A stretch of DNA of 64,000 bases from Epiperipatus broadwayi (lineage: Eukaryota; Onychophora; Udeonychophora; Euonychophora; Peripatidae). Made by a program: the position numbers and the translations under genes. The notes below the pieces were generated by a model that was not told the DNA's origin, ran no database searches, and saw only the letters and a list, made by a program, of their open reading frames with translations. This document shows, piece by piece, positions 1 through 10,260 of this stretch (the stretch's first letter is position 1; each line of letters starts with the position of its first letter). Where the stretch lies: the NCBI GenBank assembly GCA_028023455.1, contig JAQFVV010012405.1:620001-684000 (forward strand), in the 5' to 3' direction.

Positions 1-1490
1 TATAATCAATTATTGTTATTACATTACAAAGATACATTAGTTTCTATGTTATGCTATTAAAGTAGTACTGATAGTAAAGTGAATACATACTAGTACATTA
101 TGAAATGAGTAGCAGTAATACTTAATTGGTGTAGCAATTTAATTATTAAAGTTTAATTGTTTATATGTGCTACATAAACAGTATTTACATAAATTTATTT
201 ATAATAATTGAAGCTTACTAATATGTATTTAAAGTGTGGGTTTGAAAACATATTTCAATGTTATTAGCACAGCATTTTTTAAAAGAATGTATAAATTGTT
301 TATTAAGAGTATAAGTTAATAACAGTGTAAACATTTTGTATTATTATTTTCTTATTTTTATTTTCTTTTGTTTTCCTAATGTGAACTGTAAATATTGTAA
401 ATAAATTCTTAATCAAAGTTAATGTAAATAAATTTGTTTAATTTGTTTTAAAAGTTTGTCGAGTTCATTATTTTGCACCACAGCATTTGACAGCAGATAA
501 TTTGAATAAACATAATATTTGCACAATATGAATTTATTATTGGTATTAGAAATAAATACAATATTTTCCTGATTATCATTTTATAAGAATTGATTGATAT
601 TAACATATAATATTATTATGGTCATGGGGTAATTGTAATGCACATTATAAGAGTACAATATTATTTATTGCCACAGACTATTAAATTATAAGATTTTGAT
701 CTATTCTAAAATTAAGATACTATATGAAAATAAAAGATATACGTATGATTATTTATTTATTTAATACTTAATAATATAACAGAAATAGATAAGATTAAGT
801 TATACCCTAAGATTAGTATTGAGTATTATTATTATTAGAATAAGTTAGGTGTATTTAGGTTTGATATAAAATCCTTTATCATACTTATTTACATGAGTTA
901 TCATTACTTTAAGATAATTAGAAGAACCTGAGATTATTTAATTATATTTTCTTAATAAAAGTTAAGATTTATTTATTTATTATTATTAAAGATAGTTTAT
1001 TTTATTTTAAAAGCCATAAGAATGCTGTAGAGGTAGTAGTAAGTTAATAAGGAGGTAATAGTATTCTTATGCCATTGAGATAATGTCTTGGGAGATATTG
1101 ACTCAATGTAAATCTACTTATTTCTTTGTAGCTTTACTTCACAGTCTCATGATTTTGATAAATACTTATTTAATTAGTACATAATATAGAAATATATTGA
1201 TTTTGATAATGAATAATAAATTTCATTAGAATATGATAATATAAAGTATTTTAAAAATAGATATGCAAATTTTAATTAAGCATAATAATTTAATTGAGCT
1301 AGTCATATTTCAAACTATATTATACATCGAGAAGTAAGGGTACAATATATATATCATGTTTAGTTATGATATTTTAAATTGTTTTTTAAAATTGTGCAAT
1401 ATACTAATTTAATATATAAAAGCATTATTAATAAAGAAATTTTTTCCAAAGACAATTTGTTTCTTCTAAAAATTATATTACTAATTTAAA
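1..1490. other. AT-rich spacer, no gene recognised
   Basis: I see no open frame with recognisable protein similarity, no tRNA-like fold and no clear repeat here. The stretch is dominated by short A and T runs and ATTATT-type simple sequence. It lies downstream, in the pseudogene's orientation, of the prohibitin copy. Confidence 0.6.
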
Positions 1491-1499
1491 ATGGTAATT

Positions 1500-2320
1500 A
1501 TGTTATTGATATCCAACAATTTTTTTGTTTACCTATCAAATATATAACATTCTCAATTTGGACACTTATTAAACAATGTCCTCAGAAGCTTCATTTTTTA
1601 AACTCTATTAAGCTTTCAATTGCATTTCCAATAGCGTTAGAATGTAAATCAATAGCTTTAGAACCTTCTTTAATGTAATTGTGGCACCTCTTTCTTATTT
1701 TCAGCCTTTTCCACAAGAAATCTGGGCTTGTTCCTTTCTTGTTGAGCAACCTGTTTTATTTCAACTGTTAATATATATTTACATATAAAGGTTAAGTAAG
1801 TCAAAGAAATATTAGATCACAATCCAAATAATCAGTCTCTCATTCAAATCACTTATTTGATGGTATATCAATTCTTTTTGAGTAATTAATTTATTAGCAT
1901 CAAACTGGGCAAAAATTGTCTTTAAAACTTCATTTCTAATTAAAGAAAGAACTTTTTGAGCATAGTCCATGTTTAAATTTTGATATATTTTATAAAGCTT
2001 ATTAAATAAGTGCAGATACAAACATCTTAATGTTATATTAACATTTTGAAAAACTTTATTTTAGTAATGACTGGAAAACTTCTAAGATGTAATTGAATGT
2101 CATATATAATCAGTGTTTGAATCCGTGATACTAAAAATGTATTTTTTCTTCTTTTCAATAACCATTTCTATTATACCAGTAAATATATCAAAAGTAACAG
2201 CTTGGTGATCTTTTTAAATTTTATACAAAGCAGAATTTGTCACCCTGCCAACTATATCAGGTCATACACTTGCTTATTTTAGACAGTGTGTTAAAACATT
2301 TGTCCAATCCCACATTCCAC
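1500..2320 (-). pseudogene. Processed pseudogene of prohibitin (PHB1-type)
   Basis: Read on the minus strand, this region carries successive blocks of prohibitin, the inner mitochondrial membrane SPFH/band-7 scaffold protein. From N to C they are NSALYKI (about 2217-2241), AVTFDIFTG (about 2175-2205), QNVNITLR (about 2027-2050), LFNKLYKIYQNL, the diagnostic QFDANKLITQKELI (about 1875-1912), IKQVAQQER, RFLVEKAE (about 1700-1723) and a C-terminal block resembling the family's CPN-NVIYLPG end (about 1526-1563). The order and spacing match a roughly 270-residue prohibitin with no introns, which points to a retrocopy. Several in-frame stops (for example directly after NSALYKI) and frameshifts break it; the longest open piece is 1812-2021. 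No poly-A tail or target duplication is obvious, consistent with age. The intact parent gene is not in this window. Identification is by family motifs recalled, not by a search. Confidence 0.88.
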
Positions 2321-2708
2321 ACCATTTTATAATATTGTATGAGTTTAGTGAATATAACCTAGACCAGATCATCATCATAAACAAATCTGATAAAGTATCT
2401 AGTAAACCATCTAATAATATGTATGGACTTAAAAAATAGACTTCATTATTTTAGTATCATACTTAATACTAAATATAATATTTATACATACTACATATTT
2501 CCTATATTTCTTTCATATTTTATCATAAAAATTTAGATACAAGAGTTCATCATATCAATAACAAAAAAATATTTAAATTTTAAACAAACTGATACACTTT
2601 ATTAGAAGACTACGACTACTAAGAAATGAATTACACATAACTTCAGCCATTATCTTCTGTAATATATTATTTAAAAGTGACTAGAAATGTTTACTCAAGC
2701 TATGAATA
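2320..2708. other. AT-rich spacer
   Basis: No coding similarity or structured repeat is seen between the prohibitin pseudogene and the 104-bp tandem repeat. Confidence 0.5.
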
Positions 2709-2905
2709 TTTAGATTTTTCTTTCACCCTTCATTAAGTAGTCTAATATACTCAACTTTTATTTTTATAAATATGTCTATAATGGTACCCAACATTATCTC
2801 ACTCATGATTGTTTAGATTTTTCTTTCACTTTTCATTAAGTAATCTGATAATCTCAGCTTTTATTTTTTATAAATATACCTATAATAGATTCTTAACATT
2901 TATTC
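2709..2905. repeat. Two-copy direct repeat, period 104 bp
   Basis: TTAGATTTTTCTTTCAC starts at 2709 and again at 2813. It is followed in both copies by CATTAAGTA, then TCTnATA, then CTTTTATTTTT-TATAAATAT and CTATAATRG. The two units differ by scattered substitutions, so the duplication is old. No coding potential is visible, and a partial third TTTTTCATTAAGTAA block occurs near 2970. Confidence 0.75.
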
Positions 2906-3412
2906 TGATTAAAAGGTGTGATGTTTTCTAATGAGTAATCTACTAAGATAATTAATGTGCATTAGTGATTTTTCATTAAGTAAAGCTGCATATTGACTGT
3001 GAATCATCCCATATATGAGCATTTATTATATCTAACCTACTTTTATGTCTGCTTATTTACCTAAAACAGAAAATTGATTCCAAAACATTACTGCAAATGA
3101 TGGCTTATATTTATAAAACATTACTTCAAACAATTTCTCTATGTTTATTACAATTATTTTTAAACTTGGACTCAATACATTCATACTAATCATAAATCTT
3201 AACTTTATAATATTCTTTCTTAGAATAAATGGCATAGTTTCATTCAAATAAATATTTATTAATCACAAGACAACTTTATTTTTCAGCTTTGTATTATTTA
3301 TGCTTATAAGTTTTATAACAATATATTCTTTTCATCAATTTCTATCCTAAATGAGCAAACACTCAAACATGTATGAAGATATAATTTTTTTCAGCATGTG
3401 TATATATATAAA

Positions 3413-4994
3413 ATTCACCTTTTTCTCATCAAAAATTCCATTTGGTCGAGTGAGTTGAAACTATAAACTTTTGATTGATCAATTACAGAATTAGCAGTAA
3501 AAATATATTCATCTTTTAATATTATATTTATTTTAGTTTTGTTTGTAACAAGTAAATTAATATAATTTGTCAGAATATGAAAGTGAATGAAAGTTTTTTC
3601 AAAAATAAATTTCTATTTATAATTACAAAAGTATTTATAGCAGAGAACCTAAAAAGAATGTTTGTAACCTATTAGAAAATGTTGCGTATATCATTGATTT
3701 TCTTTCTCAATTTATGTTCATGTAAAAGTAAATAATTTTTACTAAAATCTTAACTATTTTTCTAAAATAATTTTATTTTCAGCACATTTTATCAAAATAA
3801 TTTATAATATGGAAAAAAAAATACTAAAAAAATACTCTAAAACATTCATTTTCATTTTGGAGTGGTGAAAATAAAAATAAAAAAGTTTCTTCTACTAAAA
3901 TAGATAAAGAATTTTGTAGGCACTATTCCAATAGAGTGGTTACAAGTGATGTTATATGGTTGTTACAATCAACAGAGGGGCATTAAATGATAATATTGTT
4001 TTAATGAAATGCATACAATAATATCTTTTTTTTAATTTTTTTTTGATTAAGTTGGTTTTCTTTGGAGTTGGACTATTGTACATTTGAATAATATTATGGA
4101 TCACTTATGAATTTTACCTAAATAACAAATTTTATGACAATCCAATTTCAATGACAAGGAAATAAAATACATAAAAATTATATCAATATTTTAAAAAAGA
4201 TAATATTATTATTAACTCTTAGCCCCCCTCTTACGAGAGGTCTTGTTGACAATTGATGTCACTCTAATTCCATTATTTTTAATGCTAGGATAACCGTTCT
4301 ACAGTCAATAGTTAGATTTTTAAAAGTTCTGTAAGATGCTGCCCTCTTCTGAATTATTTTACAAGCAAAAAATCAATAAAACCACCTGTGAAGCTAAACA
4401 AAAAAGGAAGCTTGTCACTGATTGGGTCTCAGCTGTCAAAGACATTCTGATTGGCTGGAAAGAATAAAGAAACTGCCTGATCAAAGAAAATAAAGAAGAA
4501 TGCTAAGATTTTCATTTTGAATATGATAAACAAGTGTTTTAAACTATTATAAAAGTATTATTTGAGAAATTACAAATCATTTTCATAAAATATGCTAAAA
4601 AACAAAATTATTTTAGAAAAATATTGAAGATTTTAGTAAAAATATTTCAGATTTTAGCAAAAAAATATTTTCTTTTTCGTAACGTAAAACTAAAAAAAAA
4701 AAAATTCACGTCAGCAACTCTTTTTTATTCATTACTATGTTCACTTTTAAATTTGCCGAAATTGAATATTTTATAATAAATAAATAGAAATTTATTTTTG
4801 AAAGAACTTTCATTCACTTTCATAACCTGACAAATTATTAATATACTTTTTATAAACAAATCTAAAGTGAATATGATATTAAAGGTGAAAATATTTTGAC
4901 AATTGACTTTGTCTTCAGTTTGTGAATTGGCCAATTAAAAGCTTTGATTTTTACCTGACATGACCAATAATATAATTAGCGGTTTAAGGGTTAA
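3413..4994. mobile_element. Non-autonomous element with very long terminal inverted repeats, TTAA-type end
   Basis: The left arm (about 3413-3845) and right arm (about 4510-4990) are inverted copies of each other. The best block is 3564-3620 against 4781-4836, with about 53 of 56 positions identical; a second block, TTTTTACTAAAATCTT followed by TTTTTCTAAAATAATTTT, also occurs in both arms. The right end reads GCGGTTTAAGGG followed by TTAA (4991-4994), which resembles a piggyBac-like terminus (CCCTTAAACCGC) with its TTAA target. The left end is decayed to TTCACCTTTTTCTC at about 3413. The 650-bp centre has no recognisable transposase; a short open stretch near 4400 (VTDWVSAVKDILIGWKE) is unidentified. 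The fold-back arms are certain, while the superfamily assignment is inferred from one end. Confidence 0.7.
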
Positions 4995-5250
4995 AAAGAA
5001 AAAGATAATATTAAAAAAACAGCATGAGGTTGCACCAGAATTAACCACCAGATCCCACATTTCAGCATCTGATACTCTAATACTTCAGCAATACTAAAAA
5101 TATGATAGAAAAGCTTATAAAACATAACTGATAAATTTAATTATCTACTATGGATAATTATTATGAGATACTATATTTTTTGAATAAGTTTATTTTTAAA
5201 TAAATTATTAATTGTAATGGGTTATTTTTTATAAATTAGATAAATAATTT

Positions 5251-5700
5251 GGAAATGTAACCAATTTCATTTACATATAAGTGGTATTAATTATTGTTGT
5301 GAAATGGTGCCTCTTTGTTTAGTATTAACACCATGGTAGACTATATAAAATTTTGTATATATCATACAATTGTCACAAGACTGAATAAAAAAGTAATATC
5401 TTATATTTAAGGGAAAATATTTGCCATCAGAATGTGTTTCTAACAATGGAATGATGCGGAAATCTAAACATTTTCATTTACATATAAATTTTATTACTTA
5501 TCACAGTGAAATTGTGCCTATATGTTCAGTGTAGCAAAATGGTAGAGTATATAATATTTAATATATTTCTAACAACTGTCACAACACCAAACAAAAAAAT
5601 CTTTTATAAGTGATTTAGAAATGTAAACATTTTCATTTAAATATAAATTTTAATAATTATTGCCACAATTTGGTGCCCCACATTGATAAGGCATCCTTGT
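5251..5700. repeat. Diverged tandem repeat, about three copies
   Basis: Units start at about 5251, 5458 and 5618 with GAAATGTAAMCATTTTCATTT followed by a WCATATAAATTTTA-like stretch. They continue with a GTGAAATKGTGCC block, GTAGAGTATATAA, and CAACTGTCACAA. Unit lengths are unequal (about 207, 160 and a partial unit) because of internal indels. The function is unknown; it behaves as an old local duplication. Confidence 0.65.
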
Positions 5701-6834
5701 GTTCTGCACAATCTGCACACCCACATATGGCAACCCTCATCTTCATTTTATTTCTTTTATATATATTTACATCTTAAAAATATCATAATATGATAAAATC
5801 TTATTACTTATGCATCTTAATGTCATAAAGAACACATTATATTTTGTATTACAATTGCAGGCATTGAATTGCTAGGATAAATTACGTTAAGATGACGATG
5901 ACAGCCATGATAATCAAATTGTATTGATTAAAATAATACATTTGATTAAAATAATACAACTTATATAAGAATCTCAAGCATGTTTAGCTGTATGAGTGAT
6001 ATCAGGCATAATGTTTCTAATTGTTGCATTGCTTTTTATAATTTTTGTGAATCAGCTAATAAAGAAATTGATAAAAATAATAAAGAAGTAAACAATATAC
6101 AATAGCTATGATAACTTCATTATTATGATATATAATTAAATGAATTCTTATTCTTGTAATTAAAATAATGATTGACTTTTAATGAAGTACTGGCTTCTTA
6201 GTGCAAGTGATGTTCTGCAATATAATAAGTTGTCACATGTAAAAAATATTTTCAATATTTTAACTAGCCAAAACTTTTTTGGCATACCTTAGAATATAGC
6301 AACTACAAAAATAAGCATTCAGTTAAATAAATTAATTGTATTAAAGACTGATTTAAAAAAAGATTTTTTTCTATGCAAGAAAATTATATCAAATAACTGG
6401 ATTAATTTGAAATCCATCTCTTCCTTATATCTATTAATAATGTATTGTTTATTTAGCCTTACATTTTTTACATCTAACTATTAACAAAGGAATCTATACA
6501 GATTGCAATTATAAAATAGATTTATTAACGGCTTTGTTGAACTTTTCATTTCTGATACTTTATGCATATATTTAATGATCATTAACTCTGAGATTTATGG
6601 TTTGAATTTGGCCATCACAATTTTTTGGGTTAGAGAATAGTATTATGTTTCCAATTATTTTTAGGAATATAATTCCAGTTGGCTTTATTTCTGGATCTAG
6701 CAAAAAATGTGTCTGGAATCTTTCTATAAGTCCATTTCTATGCAATAATGATTGAGCATTGATAAAAGAGATTCTTCATTTAAAACTTATTTTAGGAATT
6801 AAAACTATATTTTGTGATAGAAGTAAATCTTATA
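5701..6834. other. Spacer, no gene recognised
   Basis: No supported gene is seen. The minus strand between 6600 and 6830 reads as several open but unrecognised pieces up to the left end of the mariner, which may be a decayed coding relic. Confidence 0.45.
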
Positions 6835-6949
6835 TATGAGGGGATACCCAAAATAGTTGGATTGGTTCTCTAGAAGACAAGCACATTGTAATACATGCCA
6901 TCTGTCACTAGATATCTCAGGGATTCCCCTGCATCAGGAACAGAAGAGA

Positions 6950-6966
6950 GTTTTTCTGGGTAGTTG
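6950..6966. repeat. Target-site duplication of nested LINE, left copy
   Basis: GTTTTTCTGGGTAGTTG here is repeated, with changes, as GTTTCTCTGGGCGTAGTTG at 8773-8791. These bracket the LINE and mark its insertion into the mariner 5' region. Confidence 0.65.
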
Positions 6967-8772
6967 GAGTAATACAAGAGTAAGATTATTATTTAAAGGA
7001 AAGGGTAAGGATCATAGAAAGTTAAACAATTATAGACCGATAGCAGTAACATCAGTTTTATATAAAGTTTTTTTATATATGGTGGCTGGAAGAGTTGCAA
7101 AATGGATGGAAGAAAATAATGTAATGGGGGAATTGCAAGGAGGTTTTAGATCAGATAGGAGATAGTTTATTTGTAGATACGCTACTTATGGATATGAGTA
7201 GGAATTCAGGTACAGTTATATATGAGTTTTATAGATATAGAGAAGGCATATGATTGGGTAAATAGAAATAGATTACGGGTAAGTTTAGTAAATTTGGGAA
7301 TGGATGAAGCTTTAGTGGATATTATTAAAAAAGTTATGTGAAAATTATTACTATACATATCAATTAGGGGAGATAGAATTAGTTAAAGTTAAGGCAAGGA
7401 TGCCCTATATCACCTATTTTGTTTTTGTTGTATTTGAGTGAAATGGAGAGAGAGCAATAGAAAGCTAGGAAGAGGGATAGAGATACCGTTAATAGGTAAC
7501 AAGGGAGTATATACTTTGTTGGGTTTTTTGGAAGATGATGTCTTTTTGTGTGCAGAAAGAAGAGAAGAGATGGAAGTTATGTTGAGAACATGCACAAAGG
7601 TGGGTAAAGAGATGGGGATTAAATTTAGTGAAGAAAAATATAATATTGGTTAATATGGGGAAAGAGAAGACATAGAATGTTTATTGGGAGATATAAAGTT
7701 AAATGTGGTGAATAGATATAGTTATTTGGGAATCATCTTAAGTAATCAGCAAAATTGTTTGGATGAATGGGAGAAAAAATTGATAAATGAAGCAAAGAAA
7801 AGGAAGGGATTGTTAAAGAAATTAACAGTGTTTTCATATAATAAATATGATGTAGCTAGAATTGTATGGAAGGGAGTTGCAGTAGCAGGGTTAACATATG
7901 GTAATGATGTGTTATTAAAGGGGTATTAGATTACTTAGAAAAAGTACAAAGGTAAATAGAAAGACATACATTAGATGCAAATGTGTGGACAGCAAAGGAG
8001 GCAATTCAAGGAGAAATGGGATAGTCAAGTTTTTATATGAGAGATGCAAAAAGCAAAATAAAAATGTTTGATAGGTTGCAGTTTATAGATAATAAAAGAA
8101 TAGCCAAAATAGTATTTAATTCGGTTTCAAGTAAAGAGCAGACAACTAGATGGGTGAGAAAGGTAAAGTGGTATACAGAGGATTTGGATAAAGAATTTAT
8201 ATCAGTATACTTGTACAAAAGGTGGAATGATTGTGTTAGGAGAATTGTTGAGTGTTATAGTGATAAGGAATGGGATAAAAGAATAGATGATTAGATGAAA
8301 AAGAATAGATGCATTAATAAAGGATAGGGAGTTGGAGAGATGGAGAACTAGTATGGAGAGTAAAAAGTTTAAATATATATAGAAGTAAATGGAACATTGG
8401 GTGAGAGTTAATTTATGATAATAGCAAGGAAAGTAGTTTATTTTTCAATGCTTCAATGGGATCTTTAGCAACAAGAGAATATTCACGTAAATGGAAAAAT
8501 ATGGGTGATTTTGTCTGAAAATTGTGTAAGGAAGGCATAGAAAATATTAGGCATCTGTTAATTGAATGTAAATGCTTGAAAGCAGAAAGAGTACAAATAA
8601 GATTATATAGAAGGTGGGTTATTGGTTTTTATGTTGGGCTTGTGAAAAGGTAAGCAGAATTTAGATATAAAGGCCATGGAGTTGACAAAGTTTATGTTGT
8701 GGAAATGGGATGGAGCAGATTATGGGAAAACTTAGGGTGGGGAATGGAAAGAGAAGGTAAAGTGGCTAACAG
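6967..8772 (+). pseudogene. 5'-truncated non-LTR retrotransposon, RT to C-terminal part
   Basis: Consecutive open pieces read as a LINE reverse transcriptase: KGKGKDHRKLNNYRPIAVTS (near 6990-7050), GELQGGFR (about 7129-7152), a GCPISP-like motif near 7400, LEDDVFLCAE in place of the FADD catalytic box (about 7528-7557), GIKFSEEKYNI, and YSYLGIILSN (about 7719-7748). The C-terminal region has VARIVWKGVAVAGLTYGND (about 7852-7908) and a late cysteine-bearing piece CKEGIENIRHLLIEC near 8526-8570. It begins directly at the RT, so the endonuclease and any ORF1 are missing, as expected for 5' truncation. Frameshifts and stops occur every 100-250 bp. An open frame from 6857 to 7165 is a chance fusion of mariner leader and LINE. 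Clade is uncertain; a CR1/L2-like or I-like element is possible. Confidence 0.8.
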
Positions 8773-8791
8773 GTTTCTCTGGGCGTAGTTG
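8773..8791. repeat. Target-site duplication of nested LINE, right copy
   Basis: This is the partner of 6950-6966. The mariner leader resumes immediately afterwards and reaches its ATG at 8932. Confidence 0.65.
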
Positions 8792-9719
8792 CTGAGAGAT
8801 TCCTGACTCTGTTTAAGGAGAACTCACAGTGCATCACATCAGTCTGTCATTATTGAGAGAAGTCTTCGTGGAATGTTGTAAATATTTTTGTTACATGCTT
8901 CTCACTTACTTTTCAATATTTATAATGGATGACAAGCTGGAACAATGTGAAATTCTGTTTTCTCTTTGGGTGAATGGCAGGTCAGTACTTGTAATGCTTA
9001 AAACAAATTTGCAAGCAAGCTACTTTGAGGAAAACACATTTTCAGGTAGTTTAATGGAAGTGTCAAATTCACTCCCAAAAAAACATGGTCAATGAAGTCC
9101 AATGCCAAGATGACACTGATTTTTTTATGCAAATGCCATTGCTCCAAGTTCATTCATAATGATCAGACATTTAAAACTTACAAATTCTGAAACATTTGCA
9201 TGTTGTAGTAAATGTCACATATTGTGGCAAAGTGATAGTGCAGGCTTCACCGCAACAATTTACTAGCACACAAAGCCTTGAGTGTGAAACAGTTTTTTAA
9301 TTAAATTCAGTGTGATTCAGTTTATCTGTCAACCATATTATTTTGATCTCACTCCATGCAATTTCTTTCTATTAATCTCGAATGAAAAAATGCTTCAAAA
9401 ATGTTTTTTTGCAAACTCAGAAATGATGAATTAAAAAAATGATGCACACATTAAAAGGTACCACTTTGAAAGAATTGCTGGACTACTTTGAGAAGTAAAA
9501 AAAAAAAAAACTCATTTAGACCAAGTGCATTGCATTAAATTGACTTTTGAAAGGGATTCAATTTGTAATATCTAAAAATAAATACACAATTTTTTACTAC
9601 AACATTCGGGTTCCCTCTCATATTTAATAGTTTTTTATATATTTCTATGAGGCAAAGTTGTTTTTGATATTCTGGTAATATTTAATTGAATATTCATAAA
9701 TATCATATTGACACTTTAT

Positions 9720-10260
9720 TTTTTAATACAATGACAGTATTTACTAATAAAATAAATGCTTAGAGCATTTGCATCACAAGCCCAAATAGTGTCAGCCAAT
9801 TTTCCAAAGAGATTATTCTTATAAATTATTTTAGATTTAATAAATGAGAAAAATAAATTAGACTGTTGTTCAATGGCAGAAATTAGGAATGTTTTTCAGA
9901 CAATTGTCATAGATTCCCCAATTATTAAATGGAATGTTGAGCATATTATCTTCTGTGAATTTGAAAGAAAATCTATTCTTTGAAAAAGATTTACACACTT
10001 TTTTTTATTATTTAAAGATTTTTTTTTGTTTTGTTTTTGGTAAGAACTTTTTTTATGCATTCCATATTGGAAAAAACAGTGGAGAATTTATTAAATATAG
10101 TAGTAAAGAAAATTGAAATCTGTGAGAAGCAATTCTGTAAAATATTATACTTACTATGTATGTCATTCGGTATTACTAACAGTTCTTTATTGGATAATAT
10201 GTTTGGTTGTAATGATTTTTCTGCATTTAAAGTTTTCTGAGATTTTTAGAAAGAGACTAA
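9720..10260 (-). pseudogene. Possible hAT (zf-MYM1-like) transposase remnant
   Basis: On the minus strand, 9761-9803 reads KLADTIWACDANAL. This resembles the L-DTRW-CR-DA block of hAT transposases of the zf-MYM1/DUF4371 kind. It is preceded by an open stretch rich in F and I, and further upstream (about 10060-10210) by a less convincing open frame. Nothing else of the family is recognisable, so this is tentative. It abuts the right end of the mariner, which could have landed in it. Confidence 0.3.

Larger units (their letters stand above)
6837..9620 (+). mobile_element. Degenerate mariner transposon, split by a LINE
   Basis: The left end TGAGGGGATACCC (6837) and the inverted right end TGAGAGGGAACCC (ending 9620) match at 10 of 13 positions. 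Both abut TA (6835-6836 and 9621-9622), the mariner target. Transposase reading starts at MDDKLEQ (8932) with VMLKT shortly after, a mariner N-terminus. After internal loss it resumes with LLAHKALSVKQFF near 9258, the block that normally follows HHDNAPAH, then a PY-FDLTPCNFF block and a C-terminal TTLKELLDYFEK-like piece near 9458-9500. Stops and frameshifts are frequent, and the catalytic D of HHDN appears as N. Sequence at 6967-8772 is a nested LINE. The element cannot encode a functional transposase as it stands. Confidence 0.8.

Noticed and set aside
6857-7165. 102-codon plus-strand frame as a single gene
   Set aside because: Its first third is mariner leader and the rest LINE RT; the target duplication lies inside it, so it is a chance fusion.
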